Source: Geochorda sp036562495
GTDB lineage: Bacteria; Bacillota; Limnochordia; Limnochordales; Geochordaceae
NCBI GenBank assembly: GCA_036562495.1
Contig: DATCKA010000104.1
Span: 8,927 to 72,926, forward strand
DNA: 64,000 nucleotides
Direction: 5' to 3'
Below the pieces are notes generated by a model. It was not told the origin of the DNA and made no database searches. It was given only the letters and a program-made list of their open reading frames with translations. A program made the position numbers and the translations under genes. This document shows, in pieces, positions 16,790 to 25,861 of this stretch (its first letter is position 1; the number at the start of each line of letters is the position of its first letter).

Positions 16790-18620
16790 CGGCGGCGCCC
16801 TCTTCCCGGCCCGACCCCAGTCGGCTGGCCCGCTCCGCCAGCACCGACGCCATCCGGTCGGGGTAGTCGGTGATGATGCCGTCGACCCCCAGGGCCGCCA
16901 GCCGGCGCATCTCACTCGCCTCGTTGACCGTCCAGACGTGCACCGGGACGCCCTTGCGATGCGCCAGGCGGATGAGCGCCTCGGTCACGACGGGCAATCC
17001 CTGGTAGCGCTCGGGCAGCTGCGCGACGTCCGCCGGGGGACGCCAGAAGGCCCCCAGCCCCATCCGCAGCATGATCTGCATGCGCAGCGCCTCCCCCTGC
17101 CCCATGGAGGTGAGGACATCCGGCGCCAGCTCTCGGGCGCGGCGCACCACATCGTCGTCGAAGCCTGCCAGCAGCACCCGGTCGCGGGCGCCTGCCCGGT
17201 CGACGACCTCCAGCACCCGGGCCGCGAAGGACGGATCGCCCGGCTTCATCTCCACGATGAAGCGACTGCTCGGCAAGGCCGTCAGGACCTCCTCCAGGGT
17301 CGGGATGGTCACCCCCTGCCCCCTGAAGGGGAACGAGACACCGTCGGGGCTCATGCGATAGCCCGCGTCCAGGGCCTTGAGCTCCGTCAGGGTGAGGCGG
17401 GCGACCTCGCCCTGCCCGTCGGTCGTGCGATCGACGCGGTCGTCGTGGATCACGACGACCTGCCCATCGGAGGTCTCGTGGACGTCCAGCTCGATCCAGT
17501 CTGCCCCGTGCCGGACGGCCTCTTCGAAGGCCGGCAGGGTGTTTTCGGGCGCCAGGCCGGAGGCGCCCCGGTGAGCGATGTTGCGAGGTCCGATCTCAGT
17601 GGCCCAAAGCGACGCAGGGGCATCGCCGGTGGGCAGCCGGGACGCTGCCCACGATGCCCCTACCACGCCCAGCGCGACCAGCGCCGAGACGCCGAGATAG
17701 GTGCCGACGGCCAGAGGCGAGGGAGCGGCCAGGCTCGGGATGCGCCGCTGGCGCACCCGCCACTGGACCTCCAGAGGCGGCGAGGCGAGGCCCGTGCGCA
17801 GGAAGAGCAGGGGCGCCACCACGGTGACCCAGACGGCCACCAGCGCGTAGCCGAAGACGGCCGGCAGCCCCGGCGCCGCGTAGGTGCGCACCAGGAGGGC
17901 CAATCCAAAGAAGCCCACGACTCCCAGGGTCGAGCGGATCAGGTGCTGGAGCGGCGAGGCCTGCCCGCCATAGGGGATGGCGCGCAGGGCAACCCGATCC
18001 CCGGTCAAGAGCCCGATGAGGAAGCCGACGGCGCGCTCCGTGGACGAGGAGGGGGAGAAGGGAAACATCAGCAACGGCACCAACACGGCCAGTAGCCAGC
18101 GCCACGGGCCTCTCTCGTCGCGGCGCCGGTCGCGGCCCATCACCATGGCCGCCACCAGGATCACCACGAGACCCAGCGCCCACCCGCCCAGCAGGTCACC
18201 CGGGTAGTGCACGCCCAGGTAGAGGCGGGAGCCGGAGATGCCCAGGATCATCAACACGGCCAGTGCCACGAACCACGGCCGCGGATACTCCAGAGCCAGC
18301 CATCCCCAGAAGGTGAGGCTGCCCTGGGCGTGCCCCGACGGGAAGCCCGGGCCTCTGGCCTCGTAAAGCTGCGCGATGCCGAGGGCCGGGTCGGGCCGGG
18401 GCATGGCCGCCCACTCCTTGGCGGCTCCGTTGAGCCAGAGCGTCACCAGCACCACCACCGCCAGCCGGTGGGTGCGCTCCCGGCTGGCCCAGTACAAGAC
18501 GGGGATGGCCAGCATGTAGAAGAGCTCGTCTCCGAGCCAGGTGAGGGCCAGGGCCAGCTGGTCAAGCACCGGTGAGCGAAAGCCCTGCAGCCATTGGATG
18601 AGGGTCACGTCCCACAACAC
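16779..18620 (-). CDS. PAP2 phosphatase fused to glycerophosphodiester phosphodiesterase
   Basis: A 613-residue membrane protein. The N-terminal 165 or so residues are a PAP2 lipid phosphatase with its three motifs: KEWAAMPRP, PSGHAQGS and SRLYLGVHYPGD. Several more membrane segments follow (about 175-330), then a GDPD domain from about residue 345 with HRGASGLAPENT, ELDVHETSDGQVVVIHDD and a final GVDGIITDYPD. The pair could act on lipid phosphates and on glycerophosphodiesters, i.e. phospholipid turnover or recycling; that joint role is inferred. The GTG start is supported by GGCGGAG upstream. It heads a chain with HAD-MutY and PHP genes. Confidence 0.87.
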   Translation of the reverse strand: MLWDVTLIQWLQGFRSPVLDQLALALTWLGDELFYMLAIPVLYWASRERTHRLAVVVLVTLWLNGAAKEWAAMPRPDPALGIAQLYEARGPGFPSGHAQGSLTFWGWLALEYPRPWFVALAVLMILGISGSRLYLGVHYPGDLLGGWALGLVVILVAAMVMGRDRRRDERGPWRWLLAVLVPLLMFPFSPSSSTERAVGFLIGLLTGDRVALRAIPYGGQASPLQHLIRSTLGVVGFFGLALLVRTYAAPGLPAVFGYALVAVWVTVVAPLLFLRTGLASPPLEVQWRVRQRRIPSLAAPSPLAVGTYLGVSALVALGVVGASWAASRLPTGDAPASLWATEIGPRNIAHRGASGLAPENTLPAFEEAVRHGADWIELDVHETSDGQVVVIHDDRVDRTTDGQGEVARLTLTELKALDAGYRMSPDGVSFPFRGQGVTIPTLEEVLTALPSSRFIVEMKPGDPSFAARVLEVVDRAGARDRVLLAGFDDDVVRRARELAPDVLTSMGQGEALRMQIMLRMGLGAFWRPPADVAQLPERYQGLPVVTEALIRLAHRKGVPVHVWTVNEASEMRRLAALGVDGIITDYPDRMASVLAERASRLGSGREEGAAVVD

Positions 18621-18735
18621 GACCGCTCCGCCCTTTCCTCGTCGCTACCGTCCGCCGCTCGTCGTGTACGAGCTGGCCGGGGACGGTGGCGACCTGCAGT
18701 GCGGTTCGTGCCGTCCCCCTCGCCTCCCTGCGCCG

Positions 18736-18768
18736 GCGGGATGGGAGCGGGGATGGAAGCGGGGATGG
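18736..18768 (+). repeat. Short tandem repeat, three units of 11-12 bases
   Basis: Three consecutive copies of GCGGGGATGGAA-like units lie in the 233-base gap between the divergent GDPD and liv genes. The units differ by one or two bases. No function is evident; the rest of this gap shows no gene, and an A-rich stretch before the liv start may carry the promoter. Confidence 0.5.
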
Positions 18769-18853
18769 CGGCGCGACATGGCACGAGAGTGGAGGAAGAA
18801 AAACAACAGTTACCGAAAGCACTTGCCACTGCCAACCAGGGGGGTTGCGTGGC

Positions 18854-19021
18854 ATGCGCGACGCGATTCGATCCGGACCTGTAACCGGCTTCACCGTCGC
18901 GATCCTTACGTGGCTGCTCGTGGCCACAGTGGTCCCGTACGGCGTGCGGGCCCAGGAGTACGTCGAGATCGGCGTCATCACCAGTCTCAGCGGCCGGTTC
19001 GCCACCTTCGGCGCCATGTAG
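18854..19021 (+). pseudogene. 5' part of liv-type substrate-binding protein gene, ended by in-frame TAG
   Basis: An ATG with an AGGGGGG ribosome site opens a frame coding a signal peptide (about residues 1-36, ending in VRAQE) and the first strand of a type 1 periplasmic-binding fold (YVEIGVITSLSGRFATFG). It meets TAG at 19019-19021. The frame continues after this stop without a shift as the main body of the same protein, and the stop lies where homologues have a residue such as Gln, so a single CAG to TAG change would explain it. As written, only a 55-residue exported peptide would be made unless the stop is read through. Confidence 0.7.
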
Positions 19022-20071
19022 ATGGCCGGCTACCAGGTGGCGCTGGAGGAGATCAACGCGGCGGGAGGCGTGTTGGGCCGTCCCTTGCGCCTGGCCGTGG
19101 AGGACGACGCCAGCGATCAAAACGCGGCCCTATCCGGCCCCGAGCGGCTGCTGAGCCGCGGGGTACCCCTCATCCTCGGCACCTACTCGAGCGGCATCAG
19201 CAAGCCACTGGCCCAGTACATGACCCGGCGTCAGGCACCTCTGTTGGTCTCGGGAAGCGCCGACGACTCCATCACCCGTCCGGGTTCGGAGTGGGTCTTC
19301 CGGGCCAAGACCAACGCCACCGCCTATGCCGTCTCGTTGCTCTCCCTGGCCGACCTGCTGGGCGGCATGCGCACCGTGGTCATCCTGGCGGGCAGCGGCG
19401 CGTTCGAGCAGTCGGTGGCCGACGCTGCCGAGCAGATCGCTCGTCGTCGCGGTTATCAGGTCCTCTCCCGACAGGCCTACGACCGCGGCCTGACCGACTT
19501 TCGCCCCATCCTCAACCGCTTCCGCACGGTCAACCCGGACATCGTCTTCATGGTGAGCTACGAAGAGGACGCCGTGGCCATCATGCGGCAGGCCAAGGAG
19601 GTCAACCTCAACGCCCGCATGTTCGCCGGCGGAGCCGCGGGCTTCGCGCTGGACACCTTCATCACGGGGGCGGGCGACGCGGCGGAGTACGTCTTCTCGG
19701 CCACGTCGTGGACGCCCGACGTGCGCTATCCGGGTGCCCGCCAGCTCTACGAGCGGCTCAAGGAGAAGCTGGGTGGACGAGAGCCCTCCTACCACGCGGC
19801 CGAGACCTACATGGCGCTCATCGTGGCGGCTGACGCCCTCAACCGGGCGGGGAGCCTGGAGAAGGCGGCCGTGCGCGACGCGCTGCGGGCGACGCGCCTG
19901 CAGACGGCGGCTGGACCCGTGGAGTTCGTCGACTACGACGGCTTCCGCAACCAGAATCCCATCTCGATGGTGGTCGAGCAGGTGCAGGACGGCCGTTTCG
20001 TCACGGTCTACCCGACCGAGGTGGCGGCCGGTCAGCCCCGCTTCCCCACCCCGACTTGGGCCGAACGGTGA
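19022..20071 (+). CDS. Main body of branched-chain amino-acid type ABC substrate-binding protein
   Basis: This 349-codon frame starts with an ATG directly after the TAG that ends the 5' part. It matches the Leu/Ile/Val-type periplasmic-binding family: GYQVALEEINAAGGVLG near its start, then VSGSADDSI-like and YEEDAVAIMRQAKE segments and a late AAETYMALIVAADALNRAG. On its own it lacks the signal peptide and first strand, and no ribosome site precedes the ATG, so stop-restart would give a cytoplasmic and probably useless product. It is followed by both permeases and both ATPases, all intact. A genuine nonsense mutation, read-through or a sequencing error are all possible. Confidence 0.75.
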   Translation: MAGYQVALEEINAAGGVLGRPLRLAVEDDASDQNAALSGPERLLSRGVPLILGTYSSGISKPLAQYMTRRQAPLLVSGSADDSITRPGSEWVFRAKTNATAYAVSLLSLADLLGGMRTVVILAGSGAFEQSVADAAEQIARRRGYQVLSRQAYDRGLTDFRPILNRFRTVNPDIVFMVSYEEDAVAIMRQAKEVNLNARMFAGGAAGFALDTFITGAGDAAEYVFSATSWTPDVRYPGARQLYERLKEKLGGREPSYHAAETYMALIVAADALNRAGSLEKAAVRDALRATRLQTAAGPVEFVDYDGFRNQNPISMVVEQVQDGRFVTVYPTEVAAGQPRFPTPTWAER

Positions 20072-20077
20072 CGCGAG

Positions 20078-20953
20078 ATGGAGCACGTCATCGCTTTCAT
20101 CCAGGTGGTGGCCTCCGGTCTGTTGACCGGGGGCCTCTACGCCCTGGTCGGCATCGGGCTGTCCCTCGTATTCGGCGTGATGCGCCTGGTCAACTTCGCG
20201 CACGGCGAGTTCCTGGCGCTGGGGATGTACGGGGCGCTGTGGCTGTATCAGCGCTGGCAGGTGGACCCCTTCGCGGCGGTGCTCGTCATCTTCCCGGCCG
20301 TGGTGGCCCTGGGCTACGGGGTGGAGCGGTTCTTCCTGGCGCCCATCTCGGGAGCGCCGGAACACTCCTTCATCCTGATGACGGTGGGCATCGGGCTCAT
20401 CATCAGCAACCTGCTGCTCTTCGGCTTCGGCGCCCATCCGCAGAGCATCTACACCGCGTACTCGACCGCCACGTTCAACCTGGGCGGCGTCAGCCTCAGC
20501 AAGCCGTTGAGCGCCTCGTTCTTGCTGACGGTGCTCATCATCGGCGGGCTGTACTGGCTGCTGCTGCGGACCGAGCTGGGCCGGGCCATCCGGGCCACGG
20601 CCCAAAACCGTGAGGCCGCGGAGCTGCAGGGCATCGACACGGGCCGCATGAGGGCCCTGGTCTTCGGCATCGCCGCCGCTCTCGCGGCGGTCGCCGGCAC
20701 GTTGATGCTGCCCATCCTCTACGTCATCCCCACCATCGGCGGCACGTTCACGCTCAAGGCGTTCGTGGTGACGGTACTGGGTGGGATGGGCAACGTGGCC
20801 GGGGCCATCGGAGGCGGCTTGCTGCTGGGGGTGGCGGAGAGCCTGGGGGCCACGTACGTCTCCAGCGGCTACCGTGACGCCTTCGGGTTGGTCGCCTTCT
20901 TGCTGGTGCTGTCGATGCGGCCGGCGGGCCTGTTCGGCAAGAGCCGGGTGTAG
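20078..20953 (+). CDS. livH: Branched-chain amino-acid ABC transporter permease LivH
   Basis: A 291-residue permease with about eight hydrophobic segments. LivH hallmarks are visible: an N-terminal QVVASGLLTGGLYALVGIGL, the MRLVNFAHGEFLALG segment, and the cytoplasmic loop GRAIRATAQNREAAELQGI that contacts the ATPase. It begins six bases after the binding-protein stop and pairs with LivM to form the membrane channel. The substrate may be leucine-type amino acids, amides or urea. Confidence 0.92.
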   Translation: MEHVIAFIQVVASGLLTGGLYALVGIGLSLVFGVMRLVNFAHGEFLALGMYGALWLYQRWQVDPFAAVLVIFPAVVALGYGVERFFLAPISGAPEHSFILMTVGIGLIISNLLLFGFGAHPQSIYTAYSTATFNLGGVSLSKPLSASFLLTVLIIGGLYWLLLRTELGRAIRATAQNREAAELQGIDTGRMRALVFGIAAALAAVAGTLMLPILYVIPTIGGTFTLKAFVVTVLGGMGNVAGAIGGGLLLGVAESLGATYVSSGYRDAFGLVAFLLVLSMRPAGLFGKSRV

Positions 20954-20967
20954 AGGGGGGACGCGAG

Positions 20968-22008
20968 GTGCAGCGGCATGGGCTCGATGCGCCGGTACGG
21001 CGGCGCTTGCTGGCCGCAGCCGGGATCCTGTTCGCGCTGGCCTTCTACCCGGCTCTCTTCCCCGGCGCGCTCAATCTGGGCGTCACGCTGGTGCTGCACG
21101 CGACGCTGGCCACCGCGTGGGACGTCCTGGGAGGCTGGGCCGGTCAGCTCTCGTTGGGGCACGCGGCCCTGGTGGGGTTGGGCGCCTACACGCTGGGGCT
21201 CCTCACCCAGGTGGCGGGCTGGCAGAGCGTGGGAGGGCTCGGGCTGGCGGTCCTGGCCGTGATGGTGCTGGCGGCCGTGACCACGCTGCTGTGGGGATGG
21301 GTCACATTCCGGCTGCGGGGCCCCTACTTCACCCTCTCCACCATCGCGGTGGCGGAGATCCTGCGTCTGGTGGCCATCAACGCCCGCCGCCTGACCGGAG
21401 GGGCCGAGGGGCTGTTCGTCTTCTCCCTGCCCGAGCCCCTGGGGCTCGACCTCTTCGACCGCAGGGTCGAGTTCTACCTGGCGCTGGCCTTGCTGGCCGT
21501 GGCGCTGGGGGTGGCGTGGTGGCTGTCGTGGAGCCGCTTCGGCTACTACCTGCAGGCCATCAGGGAGGACGAGGATGCCGCCATGGCGCTGGGCATCCAG
21601 CCCTTGCGCTACAAGCTGGCCGCCTTCGTCGTCAGCGGGGTGCTGACGGCCCTGGGCGGCGCGCTCTACGGCGTCTTCCTCTCCTTCTTCGAGCCTCACG
21701 GCGTCTTTCATATCGAGTTGAGCATCTCGCTGGCGCTCATGGCCATCATCGGCGGGACCGGCACGCCCTTCGGCCCCCTGATGGGAGCCGTGCTGCTGAC
21801 GGTCTCCGGCGATTGGCTGCGGGCTCTGTTTCGCGAGGCCAATCTGCTCATCTACGGGGTGCTCATCGTGCTGGTGGTGCGGTTTGCACCGCACGGCATC
21901 GCCGGTGGCATCGAGACCCTGGTGAGGAGGTGGACCGGTGCCCGCTCAGCCCATCCTGCAGGTGAGGGGTTTGAGCATGGCCTTCGGAGGGCTCCAGGCT
22001 CTCCGTAG
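20968..22008 (+). CDS. livM: Branched-chain amino-acid ABC transporter permease LivM
   Basis: A 346-residue permease with about nine to ten hydrophobic segments. Family marks include GGWAGQLSLGHAALVGLGAY, TFRLRGPYFTLSTIAVAEI and the coupling loop AIREDEDAAMALGI. The GTG start has a GAGGGGGG site. The last 30 or so residues are hydrophilic and overlap the livG start by 71 bases, an unusually long overlap that may allow translational coupling. Confidence 0.92.
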   Translation: MQRHGLDAPVRRRLLAAAGILFALAFYPALFPGALNLGVTLVLHATLATAWDVLGGWAGQLSLGHAALVGLGAYTLGLLTQVAGWQSVGGLGLAVLAVMVLAAVTTLLWGWVTFRLRGPYFTLSTIAVAEILRLVAINARRLTGGAEGLFVFSLPEPLGLDLFDRRVEFYLALALLAVALGVAWWLSWSRFGYYLQAIREDEDAAMALGIQPLRYKLAAFVVSGVLTALGGALYGVFLSFFEPHGVFHIELSISLALMAIIGGTGTPFGPLMGAVLLTVSGDWLRALFREANLLIYGVLIVLVVRFAPHGIAGGIETLVRRWTGARSAHPAGEGFEHGLRRAPGSP

Positions 22009-22685
22009 GGTCGACATGGAGGTCTACCCCGGCGAGATCGTGGGCCTCATCGGCCCCAACGGCGCCGGCAAGACGACGCTGTTCGCCGCGATCAGCGGCT
22101 TCCTGGTGCCCACCGAGGGGCAGGTCCTCTTCGAGGGGGCCCCCATCACGGGGCTGCCCCCCTACCGCCTGGCCCGGATGGGCATCGCCCGCACCTTCCA
22201 GATCGTGCGGCCCTTTTCCCATCTGACGGTGCTGGAAAACGTGATGGTGGCCGCCTTCCTGGTGCATCCGCACCGAGTGGAGGCGGAGCGGGCGGCCCGT
22301 GAGGTGCTGGAGTGGACCGGGCTTGCCGACCGGGCGTCGATGCCGGCGCGCCACCTCACCCTGGCGGGGCGCAAGCGACTGGAGGTGGCACGGGCGCTGG
22401 CCCTGCGGCCCAAGCTCCTCTTGCTCGACGAGGTGGTGGCGGGGCTCAATCCCACCGAGGCCGACCAGACGGTGACCCTCATCCAGCAGATCCGCGAACG
22501 GGGCATCACCATCGTGGCCGTCGAGCACATCATGCGGGTCATCATGCGCATCAGCGACCGCATCGTCGTGCTCAACCACGGCCAGAAGATCGCCGAGGGT
22601 CCGCCCGCCCGGGTGGCCGAGGACCCCGCGGTCATCGAGGCCTATCTGGGCGTCGGCTCTGCCCACGAGGGGGTGACGGCGGGCC

Positions 22686-23392
<707 letters not shown>

Positions 23393-23393
<1 letters not shown>

Positions 23394-23420
23394 GGGGGGC
23401 CTTCGGGCCCCCTTGGTTCT
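23393..23420 (+). terminator. Intrinsic terminator of the liv operon
   Basis: GGGGGCC and GGCCCCC pair around a TTCG loop, giving a stable C(UUCG)G tetraloop; two further weaker pairs extend the stem, starting at the last base of the livF stop. It is followed by TTGGTTCTCCTT, only moderately T-rich. Confidence 0.65.
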
Positions 23421-23503
23421 CCTTCCCGCAGGATCGACGGGCTTGGAAGCGAAGCCAGGGAAGGGCAGGCAACCAAGCCACGCGGAAAGGCGGGCGGGCC
23501 GTG

Positions 23504-24109
23504 ATGTTCCGGGGGCGATTGGGGAGGGTCGCGTCTCTGCTCGCGGCGCTCGGAGTCGCCTTGGCCTGTCTGGCCGGGACGGCTGGCCTGACGTCGGCGG
23601 GTGCCCGGGTGCTGCAAGAGGGCATGTGGGGCGACGACGTCCGAGAGCTGCAGGAGTTGCTGCGCGAGATCGGTTTCTCCACCATCAATCCCAACGGGGT
23701 CTTCGGGCCCGAGACTACCGCCGCGGTGCGTCGGCTGCAGCGAGCCGTGGGGCTGAACGCCGATGGAGTGGTGGGGCCGCAGACGTGGGCGGTCGTCGAA
23801 GCGTTGCGCACCCCCTACCGGTACAGGGTGCAGGCGGGTGATACCCTGTGGGATATCGCTCGCCGCTTCGGCACCACCATGGAGGCCCTCATGGATGCCA
23901 ACGGCATGGAGGACACCACCCTGAGACCCGGTCAGCTGCTGGTGGTCCCGTCGGTGCGGCGCCTGCACGTGCCGGTGGCCATGCGGGTGCGGGACCTGGC
24001 GTCGAGACTGGGGGTCGCCGCCCAGGACGTGGCCCGGCTCAACGGCTTGGGGCTCAACGACACGATGAGGGCGGGCAGCGAGATCTGGGTGCCGCTGCCC
24101 GCCCTGTAG
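23504..24109 (+). CDS. Exported peptidoglycan-binding and LysM protein
   Basis: A 201-residue protein with a signal peptide (about residues 9-33), a PG_binding_1 domain (about 37-95, with MWGDDVRELQELLREIGF and GVFGPETTAAVRRLQ), a LysM domain (about 100-147, YRVQAGDTLWDIARRFG ... LRPGQLLVVP) and a degenerate second LysM-like repeat to the end (about 152-200). No catalytic domain is present, so it is likely a wall-attached structural or targeting protein. In spore-formers similar proteins sit in the spore coat or cortex; that is a guess here. Start could be the ATG at 23504 or the GTG just before it. Confidence 0.8.
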   Translation: MFRGRLGRVASLLAALGVALACLAGTAGLTSAGARVLQEGMWGDDVRELQELLREIGFSTINPNGVFGPETTAAVRRLQRAVGLNADGVVGPQTWAVVEALRTPYRYRVQAGDTLWDIARRFGTTMEALMDANGMEDTTLRPGQLLVVPSVRRLHVPVAMRVRDLASRLGVAAQDVARLNGLGLNDTMRAGSEIWVPLPAL

Positions 24110-24143
24110 GGACTCTTCGACCTCCAAGGGCGCAGCCCGGTCG

Positions 24144-24800
24144 TCAGGGAGTCGCGGTGGCGGGCGTCGCGGCGGCGCCTTGATAGATGAGCCGGCCCAG
24201 GCCCGCCACGTTGCGCGCCCAGTAGTCGCCCTGCGTGTCGATGCCGATCTCGACGACGCGGCCGCGGGAGGCGCTGGCCACCACGACCCGGACGATGCGC
24301 CCCGAAATCGTCGAGACGATGCCTACGCCGCCGATGGAGTCGCCGCCGGCCGACCGGAAGAACACCAGATCCCCCGGCTGGGCCTGCTCCAGCGGCACCG
24401 GCACCGTGTTGTAGCGGAAGAGGGCGTCGCTGGTGACGTAAGTCGCCTTGCGGCCCTGCTCCGGGGGCCCTGCCAAGAGCTGGAGGTCGGGCAGGACGGC
24501 CCGGTACGCGTTGACCACGACGCCGGAGGCGTCGACGCCGCGGGTGGCCGCAGCCTCGGGGTCCGCCTCCTTCAGAGCCAGGTACTCCTCGAGCGTGATC
24601 TTGCCCCCCAGCTGGTAGGGGACGCCGGCCTCCACGTAACGCAGCGCCTGCTCCAGTGCAGCCAGGGCAACTTGGGCGCTGACGGTCTGCACGGCGCCGG
24701 CCTCAGCGGCCGATGCGGCTCCCGACGTCGAGACGACCAGCACGGCGACCAGGGCGGCCACCGATACGGCATCCATGCTGCGTCGCAACCAGCGGGTCAT
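24144..24800 (-). CDS. Exported NlpC/P60-like protein lacking catalytic residues
   Basis: A 218-residue protein with a signal peptide (about 1-32). The NlpC/P60 fold is recognisable: ALRYVEAGVPYQLGGK (usual GxPYxWGG), RGVDASGVVVNAYR where active enzymes have DCSGL, QAQPGDLVFF, and GGVGIVSTISGR where active enzymes have the catalytic His (HVGI). The Cys position is Ala91 and the whole protein contains no Cys and no His, so it cannot be a papain-like peptidase. It may bind peptidoglycan peptides without cutting. Convergent to the LysM protein gene and upstream of nothing on its strand. Confidence 0.7.
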   Translation of the reverse strand: MTRWLRRSMDAVSVAALVAVLVVSTSGAASAAEAGAVQTVSAQVALAALEQALRYVEAGVPYQLGGKITLEEYLALKEADPEAAATRGVDASGVVVNAYRAVLPDLQLLAGPPEQGRKATYVTSDALFRYNTVPVPLEQAQPGDLVFFRSAGGDSIGGVGIVSTISGRIVRVVVASASRGRVVEIGIDTQGDYWARNVAGLGRLIYQGAAATPATATP

Positions 24801-24893
24801 GTCGCTCTCCCACCTCTCCTTGGACTCGATGGCCGGCTCGCCCGTCGGCTCAGCTGGCGTGGCGACGGCGGGCGGAGCCTCGCCACCGTTACG

Positions 24894-25811
24894 TTATCGC
24901 ACCGAGACCCGACCTCCTCCTGAGTTTCCAGCAAATCCCGTGTCGCCGGTGCGCTGCGGGACCGGCCAGAGGTCGGGCTCGTGGCAGGGAGGGTGAAGAG
25001 CGGACATGCCCTCGGCGAGGTCGGCGGGGCCCACAAGGAGGGCCGGGGCCGCGCCAGCCGCCCTCGGTGCGTGACGCTCGAGCTCGACGCTGCGTCCCTC
25101 TTCGCTGTAGTAGCGCACCAGCGCCTCGTAGAGGGTGTGAGCGAGCCGCGCCTGTCCCTCGGGGCTGACCAGGACCTTGCGGTCCACCGGGCTGGTGAGG
25201 AAGCCCAGCTCCACCAGGACGGCTGTGTATGGCACCTGCCGCAGCACGAAGAAGTCTCCCGGCAGCGCCGCGTTTTGGTCGCCCGGCATCAGATCCTTCA
25301 GCGCCTCCAGGAGCCACAGGGCCACCCGACGGCTGTCGGGGCGTCCCGGTTGGTAGAAGACCATCGCCCCCTGTGCCCGGGGATCCCGGGATGCGTTGGC
25401 GTGGAGGCTGATCTGCAGATCCGGGCCGAGCCGCCGGGAGACGGCCACGCGCATGGCCAGGTCTCGATGGTACCGGGACCCCGGGCCGGGGTGCATGTGG
25501 CCGAGCTCCATGTCCTGATTTCGGGTCAATCCCACCCGGGCTCCCGCTGCCCGCAGGAGTCGGGTCAGCTCCTGCGCGACCGGCAGCACCGTGCTCTTCT
25601 CCAGGTGGCCGTCGGCGACGCACCCTCCGTCGATCCCGCCGTGGCCGGGATCGACCACCAGCACGCGGCCGACCAGGGGCGTCTGCTCAAACCTGGGTGC
25701 ACCCGCCCTGGGGGCACCCGCCGACGTCCCCGCCGTGGCAGCCGTGACGATCGCAGCCAGCAACAAGGCGGCGATCCCCCGGGCGGGTTTCGAGGCCTGG
25801 CCCAATATCAC
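24894..25811 (-). CDS. Exported N-acetylmuramoyl-L-alanine amidase
   Basis: A 305-residue protein with an N-terminal signal or anchor segment (about 10-33) and an Amidase_3 domain: VVDPGHGGIDGG, the Glu in DGHLEKST, SLHANAS and LVELGFLTSP supply the zinc ligands and catalytic Glu. It cleaves MurNAc-L-Ala bonds in the cell wall. The C-terminal 70 residues are Pro/Gly-rich without a known domain. It is downstream of, and on the same strand as, the flippase-like membrane protein. The GTG start is the only one that keeps the signal peptide. Confidence 0.87.
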   Translation of the reverse strand: MILGQASKPARGIAALLLAAIVTAATAGTSAGAPRAGAPRFEQTPLVGRVLVVDPGHGGIDGGCVADGHLEKSTVLPVAQELTRLLRAAGARVGLTRNQDMELGHMHPGPGSRYHRDLAMRVAVSRRLGPDLQISLHANASRDPRAQGAMVFYQPGRPDSRRVALWLLEALKDLMPGDQNAALPGDFFVLRQVPYTAVLVELGFLTSPVDRKVLVSPEGQARLAHTLYEALVRYYSEEGRSVELERHAPRAAGAAPALLVGPADLAEGMSALHPPCHEPDLWPVPQRTGDTGFAGNSGGGRVSVR

Positions 25812-25861
25812 GGGATGTTCGTCGTCCCTTCGACCTCGTACGAGGGGCCTGCCTGCGACTG

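Noticed and set aside
18736..18768. CRISPR-like repeats
   Set aside because: Only three short contiguous units with no spacers; a simple tandem repeat.
19019..19021. Pyrrolysine or programmed recoding at the TAG
   Set aside because: Nothing in the window encodes pyrrolysine machinery and the residue expected here is not catalytic; a point mutation or sequencing error is simpler. Kept only as a possibility.
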